NCBI GenBank assembly: GCA_030737835.1
Contig: JAUJYN010000012.1
Span: 8,493,003 to 8,557,002, forward strand
Reading direction: 5' to 3'
DNA length: 64,000 bases
DNA from: Acorus gramineus
Taxonomy: Eukaryota > Streptophyta > Magnoliopsida > Acorales > Acoraceae
Shown here: piece by piece, positions 39,837 through 52,524 of the stretch
Layout of the letters: each line of letters starts with the position of its first letter
Position numbering within the stretch: the first letter of the stretch is position 1
Translations under genes and position numbers: made by a program
The notes under the pieces: generated by a model
Database searches by the model: none
Told to the model about the DNA's origin: nothing
The model's input: only the letters and a program-made list of their open reading frames with translations

Positions 39837-41851
39837 TTAGGTGATGCCATAAGACATTTTATCTCTTACTGTTTAATATGTGGAGTGATTGAATGGGATT
39901 CTAAAAATGTTGGTATTGCTGTAGAATATTCATTCCTCTCCCTTGCAATAAACAAAAAGGAATTGTATTATAGGGGATTTTTTTTTATTGGTGTATACTA
40001 TAGATTACATCCAACAGTTGCATTTTTTTTATTATTGATTATTGGATGCAGCTGCTATTTTTCTCTCCACGCGCATATGGATTGGGTAATTCTTGTAAGA
40101 GCATTATTACATTCAGTTATTTTTATAATCCCAAATGTAATATACCTCGTTAGCATCCTCCATACATTATAATGAGATGTATATCTATTTCTCATATTAA
40201 AAAAAACACATACCTCATTATATATATGAATGTGATTATATATGTGTGTGTGTGTGTGTGTGGACTGACTGTGTTTGGGATTATTGGAAATGAGACTAAA
40301 GTGTAACATTTGCCTTCATGTAATATAGTTTTTTATTTTTATTTTGGTAATGGAAGCATTTGGTCAATTGTTAGATTTTTTCTGAATTTTTTTATATGAG
40401 CCTATGCCTAGTACTGTAGTACAATATCACTGTCAATCAATCATCAATGTAGACATAAGGTTGCTACAAGTGGAATATATTTTGTATTGTCAATCCACTC
40501 ATTAGCATATATTTGGGTGTCAATTTCTGAGTTATAAACGGGTTAGTCTTTATACATAGGTAATCTTGGTTATAGTTTCTAATAAAATTTATGTTTTGTG
40601 TGATAAAGTACAGTTTTTTTTTTTTCTTTCTAAATGAGTGTTGGATTGGAATAATATATCATGTGCCCTCCAAAAAATAGCTGGTCTTCTAAAATAAAGT
40701 ATCACATTAGAGTGGCACTAACCAAACATTTTTTTATTGTTATTCTTGTTTTATCCAGTCTTTACCCCATCCAAATGGGGCTAAATATTTCCCAAAAAAA
40801 AAAAAATTCAAAACATCTTAGGGCTGCAAATGAGATATGAGGTGTGAATGCAGAATGCATGAATCAAGGGTCTCTTTCTAATTAAGAGCAATACAGAGTG
40901 CAACTTGAGTTTAACCCAACCCAAATCAATTTTTGGATGAGCTTGGGTTAGTTTTAATATTTGAGTTTTACCTGAACTCAAACCTGAGCAATTTGAACTC
41001 AATTCAAGTTAGATTTGGATTGAGAATTCAGATAACTTGAATCTAACATCAAATCCAAAATAATGAGTGATGAATTTAAATGTTAAAAGTCAAATTTATT
41101 CTTTGTTAAATTTGTAAGATAAAGTTTGAATTGTCTAAATTATTTTTACCTACAATCTATCATTTTTATAATTTCATCTTTTAAAAAATGTTTCTTATTT
41201 TTATCAATTTTATTTCTTTCAAGTGAAGCATTAATTCTTATAAAATTTCAATACCTTAACATGACACATTTTTAAGTTAAAATGTGTTTTTTTATTAATC
41301 ATAATTAACTGATAAACTATTAAATTATCTTATATATTATATATTCATTAATTAATTATTATGTTATCCATATTATATGTATATTAATAATTTTATTTTG
41401 ATGTTGTTTTATTATTATTTTATAATTTAAAATGATTATATATATACATAATGTATATTATAGACATTATATTTATTATTTTAAAATATGATTGATGGAT
41501 CCCTCTCTACCATATAATTAACCTTTAATCCCTCCTCGATCGCCTGGCTAACTAAAGCGGTGACCACAAACCGAATAAAGAATGTAATTCGTCTTTTCGC
41601 GTCTCTCTCTCTCTCTCTCTTCTTTGCGTCGATTTTATGCAAAGAAAAAAACTATTGTTTTTCGAACTCAAAATTAAATTAAAAAAAAAACACGAACTTT
41701 TGCTTTTCAGTGCTTCGAAATCTCTCTCTTTCACACACACAAGTCGGCTTTACCTTTATTTTGCCCGTCTGAAAATCCGAGCTTCACAGAGAGAGAGAGA
41801 GAGAGAGAGAGCTTGCTTTATATACACGTGAATGAGTACAGAAGGGAAGCA
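39837..41851. other. intergenic between ABCG and TIFY8 genes; TIFY8 leader with CT and GA tracts
   Basis: Holds the ABCG 3' end, a (TG)n tract at 40243-40262 and AT-rich DNA to about 41500. The last 330 bases resemble a transcribed leader: a (TC)n tract at 41602-41622 and an (AG)n tract at 41788-41812 are mutually complementary. A TTTATATACACGTG sequence follows at about 41817-41830, combining a TATA-like run and a G-box core CACGTG just before the start codon. No other gene was seen. Confidence 0.5.
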
Positions 41852-44800
41852 ATGGCGGTGGCGATGATGGAGGAGGAGGAGGAGGAGAATCCGGTCCTCC
41901 ACAACTTCCTCGGCCCACCTCCTGTCGCCGGCGCCGGCGGTGGCGGAGCGTCATCTTCCGGCGCAGGCGGGCCCGTCTCCGGGGGTTCTGAACTGGGTTC
42001 GGGTTAGTTTCTTGTGGGTTTGTCTCCTTTGGGTTTATTTTTTTGTTTTTGATCGGTGAAATGCGTTTTATTGGATTTCGTGATCGTTTATGTCTTTTGG
42101 TTTGTGTGAAAAGTGTGTTTTTTTTTTTTCTTTCTTATTAATGGATTTCATGATCGTTTGTCTTTTTGTTTGGGCATTGACATGATTTTGTTTTAGCTGT
42201 AGAGGTGCTTTATTTGATTGGTTCATTGGTTTTCTTTATTTTGAGATGTAAAGGTTTTTTTTTTTTTTTATGGTACATTATTACATTTTTGTTTGAGCTA
42301 TATATAAGGGAGTGTTTTTCCCCCTTTTTGCACTATTTGATGAATGGACTCATTACTTCATTAGTATGCTTTTGTTAGAGATGCTTCTTTGGAAATGGAC
42401 AAATGGTGAAGTTGGTGCAGAGAGTGATTTTTTATTAATTGATGGATTTCATTAGTTTGGTTTGTTCTGTAATATAAAGATTGGTTTCTTGATTTTTGGG
42501 TGCATTATTTTTATTTTCATTTATCTGTTGAGTGCATTTTATTGATAAATGGATTAATTATATGATTTTTTTAGTTGTGAGAGTGTTTTATTGATAAACA
42601 TATTCATTAATGTGATTTTGTTTGATCTGTAGAGTGTTTTATTGATAACTGTATTATTCATGTGATTTTATAAATATGGGTTATTTGAGATGCTTCTTTA
42701 ATTGATAAAATGTATTTTATAGATAAATGGGTTCATTAGTATGCTTTTATATTTGAGCTGTTTTCATAAAATGTGAAGTTTGTATTAAACCTGATGTTTA
42801 TTTTATTTCACTTGATATTTCAAATGCTGTTGCTTTATCAATTTCTGGTTAGCTTTCTTTTTTTGGTATGATATTAGGCTTTTTTTGGGTGCATTTAAAA
42901 TGTTTTGGTAAAGTTTTGTTTTGTGTGATAATCTGAGGAGGGACACCACCACTATCTCCACTTACACCATGACTTTCCACTACTACAGTATCAGTACTGC
43001 TTCTCCACTACAACAGCATCAGTACTGCTTCTCCACTGCATAACATACTTTTCTGCTATTTGTGACTTTACATTGTATTTCGCATTGTCGCCTTTTGTTT
43101 TATGAGAAACTGACTATGGGGCCTTCTCCAGTACCACAGAGCTTCTTTGAAGAATCCTTACATAAGCTGTTAAATCTGGACGTGTTACTTGAGCTTGATT
43201 TTGCTAGTTTTTCTTGTGGCATGATTCAAAACAATATTATTTGAGTTTTTGTGCTACTTCTTGTGAACATGGAATGGTCAGTCAAGCTTAGTGATTCTGT
43301 TTACCTTCATCTTGTCTCTGTTCATTGATAGAGATACAAATGGAGAAAAACTTTGAAGGCATGCATTCCCACAGGTTTGATACAGATGGCAGACTCTCAG
43401 GGAGAAAGAGAAGCAATTCTGACTCGTCTTTTATGGATTCGACAAGAGAGCACATGGTTAACATGGCCTCAAGTTCTTTTGAAAAATCGCGTCATGTGAA
43501 CGTATATGAAATTTTTTGTTTCATTTGATCTTCCATAAAACTAATTCATACAGGAAAGCTACAATCCGTATTGTCATGGTGTTGGAAAATGCAGGTTTTT
43601 GAAAAGGAAACTCTTATTGCACGGCAAAGAAGACCACCCCATGTTGATGAAATCCTGCACCCCATACAACCCCCGAGAATGACTTCTTCCTCTTCTCATG
43701 TACTGCAACCATTCATAAACAGTAGAATGGATTCAATCTCCTCTAAATGGGATCGCCCACTGCCACCAATGAATCCAGTGCATATGCCCCATCATCCTTC
43801 ACGCTTTTCACAGCTCAGTCCGTATGGTGATAAATCATCCTCGTATGCATATCGGGACAGCTGTATGGGTGCAACACTTGTTACTCCTCCTGCTGCTGAC
43901 GAAGGTTCTAGAACAGGCATAAAGGGATCTCGAATCTTAGATATTGTTAACCCCAGCACTGAAAATGCTGATAGAAATTCGACTGGAGCCTTATGTAATA
44001 GCAACAGAGCAAGGTCCACCCTTCAAGGCACTGAAATGGATTTTTCTAACGCACCAAGGTAAATCTTGTTTTCTTATATCCTCTAATCAAGGATGAAATA
44101 AAGAGTAAGACATCTTATTATGTAGTAGGCCGTAATCCTTATCTTTGCAGAATATAACAGGATCGGGTATGAGTTAGAAGAATCTGCAATGTGCGTGTCC
44201 ATCATATATTTCCTTTTTATGATTTTCACATGGATGAGCCCACCTTAATACCTTATTAATTTATTCTTTCTACCCTGGGGGCTTCTGTGTTGTTCATAAT
44301 GTACTCAACTCACATTGTAAAATATAAACTCTCATTGTAAAATGTAAACCTGTATATGTAAGAGAGGTCAGGTCACCTTATTTAACTGACCGCAAATGCA
44401 TGTGTGAGACTGAGTTAAAGAGATTGCACGGAACCCTTATGTCTCTTCTGTGGTGGAGACTGAGTTCAGATGGGTTGCTAAGTTAATGGACTTTTTTGGC
44501 TGGGAATATTAACTGATTTTCAGATTTTTCTGCCATTCATATTTTTTTCTTCCCTTCCTACCAAGACAATTTGTTGCCATTCTTAACTCTCTGTTTTTAT
44601 TTCAGTCGCAATAACCTAACAACTGCTACCCGGCAAATGACAATATTTTATGCTGGCCAAGCACATGTCTTTGATGATGTCCATCCCAATAAGGTCAGCT
44701 AAATATTATCCATTTCCGTTGCATTATGATTTGTTTCTGTGGGGAAGGAAGCTTACTTCCCCACCTTCCTCTCTTTGTTCTTTGCTATATCTACAATAAA

Positions 44801-46532
44801 CCCTCAGTGTTGTAAAATGTCATTTTCAGTTTTTTTGTATTTAGTTATGGTTGTCATTTTGGGAGTCTTTGCATTGCGCAAGAACTTGGTACCAAATCCA
44901 ATTGCATTAGGAGAATCAGCAGAAACAAGTGTGTGTAGTGTACTATCATTTCCTAGTTCGGTCTTCATGATATAAGATAGAATGTTATTTTTCATGTTGA
45001 TCATAGTATAAATTGTTGTTATAATTGAGGGATTACCATGTCTTCATTTATTTGAAAATGTTAGAACTTAGAAGTCAACCCAGTAATTGTAGAAATCATA
45101 TGCTAAGTAATTAAAGTAATTAAAGCCTTATATTTAATTGTTGATGATCTTTAAAAACTTTTGAGATCCATAAGCAAGGTATTAGCGAGGAAAATTTTGA
45201 GGTTCATTTTTTCTCCTGATACAAATGATTTAATCTGAGAGGATCATTTCAAATCCTTTTTTTTTCATCTCTCTTCTTAGATAAGCTGAGTAAAGATATT
45301 GGGCCATGTTCATAATCTTGTACAAAAAAAAATGTTTGATAGAAATCTCTCCGTTGTCGAACAAAATTTCTTTTTTATTTCAACATTGAACTTTACTGCT
45401 TGAACATATTTTTGTATACAGGAGATGATAATTCATGTGACAAGAGATTGTTTTATCCGAATAAAGGTCTTTTAAATAAATTTATCTGCAATTTCTCTAA
45501 ATTTCTTTAATGCTTGGTTGACTCCATTGACATAGTGATAGAGTTGTCATTGTGAACATGCTTGCAGGTACATATGGATACTCTTGTTGCAATGTAGCTT
45601 TATTAGCAGATTTCAATAATCGTTCTCTCAGATGTTTGGGTGTCAAAAGTGAGACGCACAAAGCCGTTTGTTAGATATAGATTAGAAGATGTATTTTCTG
45701 AAATATACATTGAAAAAAAAAACGGTTGTTGGTTTTTGATCTGATGACACTTGGATCATTAAAATTATCTTCTGCAGCAGCAAAGAAAGCACAGTTTCGA
45801 TAATATCTATCATTGTGAGGATGTAAATGGCCAAGGATGCTTAAATATCTAGTTTTGACACTCCTGAAACAAACATCGTGACAAATATATACCATACATA
45901 CTTGGTGCTTAGTAATTTGATTGTGATGCTCTCATGAGCACGTGACAAGATAAATCATTTTTTAATTCCAATTCTCTCTGCTGATATTTCTGTTCTTTAT
46001 ACCTAGAAAATTCACCAAATGTTACCTTCAATTTTATATGGTTCTCCTATATAATGGAATTTCTTGGATGGGCTTCCCTTTTTTTAAAACCATCATAGTA
46101 TGGTTAAGAGTATTAATCAGTCCTCCATTTATAACAGGCGGATATCATAATGGCTTTGGCTGGATCAAATGGAGGATCATGGTCCACAAAATTTTCACCA
46201 AAGCCTACATCACTTTCCCCTCTCAGTGAAGCCAAAGTACTAGCTAGCCAAAATGACATGGGTACGAACAAGTTGTTCTCCCAAAATTCACATACTAAAC
46301 TATCTATCCCAGGAAATTCCAGTCATGATCATGTACCACGAGTATCAGTTGGTGATTCACCAAAACAAACTTATGGTGCGTGACATCTTCTTATATTCCT
46401 TTTTTAAATATCTTTGCAATCACCATTGTTTGAGTTATAAAGAGCTATGCTGATTATGAACTTTTGGATGATTCATGTGACATAGAAGGCCAAACGAGCA
46501 GGCCAGTTGAAGATACCAGACATATAGCTTAG
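41852..46532 (+). CDS. TIFY8: TIFY8-like protein (TIFY domain, no Jas motif)
   Basis: Nuclear TIFY-family protein; Arabidopsis TIFY8 is reported as a transcriptional repressor that binds the NINJA adaptor. Six exons: 41852-42002, 43332-43495, 43595-44058, 44606-44693, 46138-46375 and 46486-46532. Phases are consistent, giving 383 residues (Arabidopsis about 360). The start is placed at the ATG in AAGCAATGGCGG because it begins the usual MAV-type N-terminus; an in-frame ATG at 41813 is possible but less likely. After an acidic run and a Gly/Ala-rich stretch (1-50) come low-complexity Ser/Pro regions. The TIFY domain is at about 267-305: TIFYAG at 272-277, then VFDDVHPNKA and IIMALAGS. No Jas degron (SLxxFxxKR) is present, unlike JAZ proteins, so coronatine-receptor control is not expected. 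A 3' untranslated intron probably follows. Confidence 0.9.
42400..42760. repeat. degenerate tandem repeat in TIFY8 intron 1
   Basis: A unit of about 50-60 bp recurs with many changes: GTAGAGTGTTTTATTGATAA / ATGGATTCATTAGTATG / ATTTTGTTTGAGCTGT. At least five recognisable copies cover 42400-42760, with weaker ones from about 42100. No coding function; probably an old satellite-like expansion inside the 1.3-kb first intron. Confidence 0.55.
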
Positions 46533-47460
46533 GCAGCAGATCCATGTAGTGAAGAGAAAAACAAGGTATGATAGAGAGGCCACTGGCCTTCAAATTTGTT
46601 GCATGAATGGTTTTTAATTTTTTACTGAAGTTCTTTTTTGATACTGCTCTTCGTCCACTATATCTGTTTCGGGAAAATATATTATCCTGTCTTTCAACTG
46701 TAGCATTTTCTGCCTCTAATTCACTTCACATTGCAGTATTTTGGAACACCCCAATGTGAGAATTCAACTATGGACATTCTCATTACTGCTAAATGCAAAA
46801 CCAGGAAAGTTTTTTTGAAGTTTCTTAAGTTGAGGGATTCAGAGCTTTTTATATGATTTGACTGATGCTGGAAATTTGAAGTGGGGTTTTATCTTGGTTC
46901 ACTAAACTTAATTCTGATATGAATATGGCATTATCCGCAAGCAAAGATGCAGAAGATGCTTTCTTGAAAACACGAGTCATGCTAATTTCAGATCTCCGAT
47001 ATATCGAGACACCTCATTATTTCTACCTCGGTCTTTATCATTTTCTTACATTTAACAAGTGTAATTTGTGCAACTGATGAAACCAAAGGTTAAAGATACC
47101 AGATGAAAAAGAAAATATGAATATTCATAACATGTCTCTCCTTTGTGCAGGGTTTCTAGTTCCTGATGCAAATCAAGCAGACAGCTGATTGTTGTTATCA
47201 CTGAAAGGCTTTATGTGGGTGGAATACAAGGTTCTTTTGGATTTGGTGAAGGCACATTTTTGTTGCGGTTCTTGTTCTTCATGTGGGTAAGTTAAGTTGG
47301 TTTTTGTATGCTTTCCCACATTATTTTGTTCGTCTTTAAGGAGAAATGGATATGCATTCAGTTTAGAAATAGCTGAGAATGAACTTGGAGATTTCACCCT
47401 AGTGCCTTGTCTTTTCACCGCCGTCTTCACCTTATACTGAAAATTTTCCATTGTCTATAG
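46533..47460 (+). other. TIFY8 3' untranslated region with probable intron
   Basis: After the TAG at 46530-46532 the transcript likely continues to 46565, where AACAAG|GTATGA is a donor. The intron would run 46566-47150 and end in CTTTGTGCAG, followed by a further untranslated exon. The stop lies only 33 bases before this junction, less than the distance usually needed to mark an mRNA for nonsense-mediated decay. The 3' end was not located. Confidence 0.4.
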
Positions 47461-50400
47461 TTTTTTTGGTAAAATTTTCCATTGTCTATAGTTGAAAATA
47501 ATATATTTAACATATGGCAGCGTCTGGAAATGAGTTTGGGCAAGCTTTTAGAGAGTCTGATTTTGCATGCTTAATCCAAACTCTTTTGCAAATGCTCCCA
47601 GTGGTATGAACTTTTGAAGAAAGTGGAAAACAACTTTCAGTTATAAAAAGAAAGTTTTCAAGAATCTAACAAAAATATGCTTCTTGTGAAAAGTGAGTTT
47701 TTCATTCAACCTGGTAGGAGAGAAAAATGGATTGATTTGGTTCATCTGACAACCAATACTACTTAAAGTTTAAAGTTTGTCTTTGAAGGGCTTTGTTCAG
47801 ACAATTAGACATCGAAACAATTCTCCACGACAACTTGCATTGCCACATGACATATTCCAAGAGCTTTAAACCCCATTTGGGTAGGGAATAAACCCTGAAT
47901 AAGGATAGGAGTATGGATTGTTTGGCCATGTGTTAATCTGCTTTTAAATGGTTGTCCCTAAAAGTGTTTTGGGAGGCAAAGAAAAATGAGGGATTGCTGT
48001 TGGCCATGGATCTATGTCGAAAAGGCTTTCCTTACAAAATCTGACATAATTTTACTATGATTATCAGTGAGATTTTTATAATTGGATTAAACTGTTATGA
48101 TCCCAGGAAAAGAGGAAAAATGTTAATACTCAGTTTGTAGTCCCTTATACCGTTTCGACGCATTTTGGAATTTTTTAAAATAAAATTATAGACTTGTATG
48201 ATGAAGTACATATTTTGTGAAAGAAATTAAAGTATATATTTGAATGAATTGAATGCATATCTTATTATATTTTTTTCTTTCTGATGAAGTATATATTCAT
48301 CTATCCTCCGTTTGCTAATTGACATATACAGTGAATAAGGGAGAATAACAGCAAAATAACCCTTATTCGCTGTTTGTTTGGTGCAGATAAACTCTGATAA
48401 CTATGTCAAGATAAATTAGGATAAGACATGATAATAATTATAATAAAAGGTGAGAATAACGTTAAAAAATACCTCTCATCATTATTACTAAAAAAAAATT
48501 ATCTCACCTCTTTTATCAAACTTCAATAATGGACCTCTGTTTAATCTACACCATCTGATCGGTGGATCTACCTATTGAGGTTCGATGAGGACCATCGAAA
48601 TTACATAAAATATGTTACATTCATCCTGACCGTCTAAAATAATTTTCAAAAACACCATCTTTCTACACGTGTCACAGTCCTATCAAGTTGACTCAAATAA
48701 TGCAATAATTGTGAGCATTAGAGGGGTGTGAAATAGAACTCTCACAATAACTGTGAACATTTATTTTTATTTTTTATTTATGTATTTTTTTTACTTATCT
48801 ATTTTCTTTTTTTTTTATATTATGTTTTTCAATCACAACTCTTATTTATTGTGATTTTTATTTTTTAATTTATTTTATTTCATTTTCAATAAATTATCCA
48901 CTATCTCCTTGCTAGCTTTACCTAGAAGTTTATTCATTTTTATCTAATTTACAATGGAAAAAAATAAGTGACATGTTTTTTATAATGTTTTTTTGTTTAT
49001 TTTTATCTTTTATGATTTGTTTTATAGGCATATATGTTATTTTATTTTTTTATTTGATATTTTTATTTAACTGAGTTTTGTTTTGTTAGACTTAAAATGT
49101 GTAAAAATTGAATTTCAAATTTTAAATATTATTCAATTTTTTTATATAAAATATTAAAAAATCTATGTAAACAAGGGCCTCATTTTGAAAACATCCCTAG
49201 GGCCCTATCTCAATTGACTCAACATACTTATCCAAGGTCAATCCTACGTAACATTGTCAGTATTTAGAAAATAAATGATAATTTTAATGTATTGAATCAC
49301 AAAAATATATATACAAGCCCATCATAAAATATTGCATAAGATGGACGGTTCAAATTTAATTACATTCGTCATTGATTGATTTATATTCATTAAGTATACC
49401 AAACACAAAATTATATTCTAGGGGTAAAGTTGACATTTTTAAAATAATAACTCTCTATCCATTCCTTATCAATCATTTATCCACAGTTTATTCTGGATCA
49501 ACTAACCACTAAAAATCTGAATTTTATGTTTCCCAATAAGAATAACTCAAAACGCAACTAAACACAGATAGGCGTATTCTGTCAAACACTGTTATCCATC
49601 CCAGTATAACAATCAAGGTTGAATAAGACAATTCCACTTTCCAAACAGGGGACTACTGAGTGTATACTTTATTAGAGATTTTATATACTAGGTCTGGAAT
49701 ATAGGGATGACCGAGTGTATCAGCGTTTTTGTATGGATTTATGCTTGAATAAGTCAGCATAAACTCCACTAGCAATTCTTAGGGGATGGGGAGCGGGAAT
49801 AGCTTTTATGCCTTCTGATAACTAAAAAATAATGATTGGATTTGTTTTAAAACATCAATCTAAGCTAAATACGCTTATTATTTTCTAAAAGGGGTTTAAT
49901 GTGTTATTGGGTAAAAGAGGAAGCCTTTAATGTGATTTATCTTATCTTATTAGTTATACAGTATAAAGTGTCCAGGTCTTATACTCTTATTAATCCAAAG
50001 TTATAACTTAGACCTAAAAGGAAAAATACTCTTTTTAGTCGGATTGTTATTCAGTGGTAGATAACTATATTATATTGAGATAAACTATTCAGAAAATAAA
50101 AGCAGTTATAGTAAGTATATATTAATCAGAATCTATGTTTTGGTTCGCGTTCATTTGAATTTTTTATTCTATACCACTTGATGACATTTTTATGTAAAAA
50201 ATTTAAAATTAAATCACTTGTTCTCAACAACTTATTAATATATATTTCACATTCACCTATTAAATTCCTCCTTTTTCAGTGCAAACCACTATCCAATTAT
50301 AGTTGTCCAATTTTATTCTCATGAGGCTCCAATTTCACAAATTTTTTGATAAGTTGTTCTTGGTCATAATGATTTTTTGTCCATCGAAATTTAGGACAAG

Positions 50401-52524
50401 AGATTTTCATCCAATCAAGTGACAAATTCAACCACCAAAATTGTATTTTGTGGTCTTGTGTCATGGTGCAGATCTATACAGACCACGTAACAATAGAATT
50501 GAACCTACCACAAACTGACATATTCAAATATTATTTATTAAGTTAAAAACCATCAAATGAAATCACCCTAAAAGAAAAAAAAGAAAACGATATGTTCAGC
50601 CTTGCAACTCTCATCGCTTTTTTTATAAAAAAAAAAATCATCCATTGAGGTACATAATAATGTTATGAAAAATGAAATATGTATTGAGATACACTAGTAT
50701 TTTTTTCTTTAAAAAAATAATTTTTTTAATTTTCATACGATGGGGCAATGTATAGACGGTTAGGGGACTACTTTTAGGTTATAAACAAAGCTGTAAAATG
50801 GATTAAGTGGATTAGTGTTCAAGAGAAAACTCATAAAATTATTCATGTACTTTGTTGTTTTTTATTTAGGCTTCGTTTGAAAATGAGTTTGAAACACGGC
50901 TTTTCACTTGAATACACATTTAAAAAATAGATTTCTACGTTTTTTTATGTTACCTTCAAAAGTTGGGACCAGAAGTGGTGTTTGAAAATGCTTTCAATTA
51001 AGTAAAATTCTTGCAAATCAGATACCTCTAAAGCTATTCAAACCCGTATCCAAGAATCTTCCAGCATGGGATATTCATGGAGCCTCCAGTCTGGATAAGC
51101 AAAAGAAAATTTACAAGGCTAATATCTTTTGTGATATGGCTATACCTAACTGTGAAATATATGTTGCCTTTTTTTACTTTACAGATACAGATTCATGTGT
51201 AGAGAGAGGTGTAGAACAAAATGAGTGGTGACCACTTTTTGTGTCTGTCCCTTCTCTCAAATCTTTCCTTCTTGTCTTTCTGCTGCCCCCACTCATTTGG
51301 GTATCATATCTTGCCCACGTGCATGGCATGTGCATGAGCATCTCAATCCATATATCATGTTTTTTCTTGGTGCCATTCATTAATAATTAAAAAAAAAAAA
51401 AAAACCTTAAAAGAGCCAAAAAAAAAAGAGACAGAGAGACAAACCTAAAGATGAATCCATATGCATTGTATATGAATTGGTTATATAATTATTATAAACT
51501 ATTCCATCTCTAGGTGTGGAGCCCAATCACTAGAAAAATTAATTGAATTGAAAGTCATATGCTCACTCATCATTTGAATTATATTTATCTTTTAATTTGA
51601 CAAATGATTAAATTGGCCAACAGTTATTGTGTGTTGCTTAAATGAGTTGTCCCCAAATTTATGTTAGATTGTATTTCTATACTAAATTTTTATTTATTGA
51701 ACTTTTTAACTTTCAAGATAAGATGTGAATCTAAATTAGAAAACTGCAATAAAGACACACCATTTAAAAAATTGTTCATGTACTTTGTACATTCTTTAGA
51801 ATAACATTTGCATTAATTTGACATTGATGGTAACATATAAATTTCAGGGTGTCCATTTATTATTTAGTCTTATTTACCTAGATAGTTATTATAGCAAATA
51901 GCCCAACTAATTGAATTTACCCTTTATTTCATTTTTTAAAAAAAATAATTCATTTTTTAAACAAATATGGTGATATTTACCTATAACGAAGCAAACTAAT
52001 ATATTTACTAAAAAAGAGAAGATCAAATTTAAATTCATCACAATCATTAATTTCACCCTTATAAACAATATCTCCCAATACTAAATTAAACAAAATAATG
52101 TGTGAAGGTTATATCCAAAAAGAAATGAATATTATTCAAAAGGGTTTTGTTATTAAATGCCCTGAATCCTCATTTATTTCTATTTTTTAAAAAAATGCAT
52201 GAATCATAAATATTTGCATTCTCTTTTATTAATACCACATCAACAACTAATAAATTTAAAAAACTACTCCTCTAAAAATCTAAAAAAAAAAACATTATAA
52301 AAAAAATATTTTAACATTAAAAGATATGAAAAAGGAATTATGTTTATGACATTTAAACATAAATATTAGAAATCATGAGTTTCCCATGTTTTTCAAAATT
52401 TTTAAAAAATCACCTGTTCTAGTAATTTGGAAATAATTATTTGTGATAATTATTTGTAATTTGGAAATAATTAACAAAACCCTATTCAAAATTATCCTTT
52501 TATAAATGAAGAATCAATAATGAT
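47461..52524. other. gene-free AT-rich stretch with repeat remnants
   Basis: No gene on either strand. A member of the GGGAAACATAA-type dispersed repeat family lies reversed at about 49430-49670 (TTTCCCAATAAGAATAACTCAAAACGCAACTAAACAC). A GGGCCTCATTTTGAAAACATCCCTAGGGCCC segment (in parts) near 49175-49210 may belong to the repeat seen at 27600. The remaining DNA is A/T runs with short open frames only. Confidence 0.5.
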
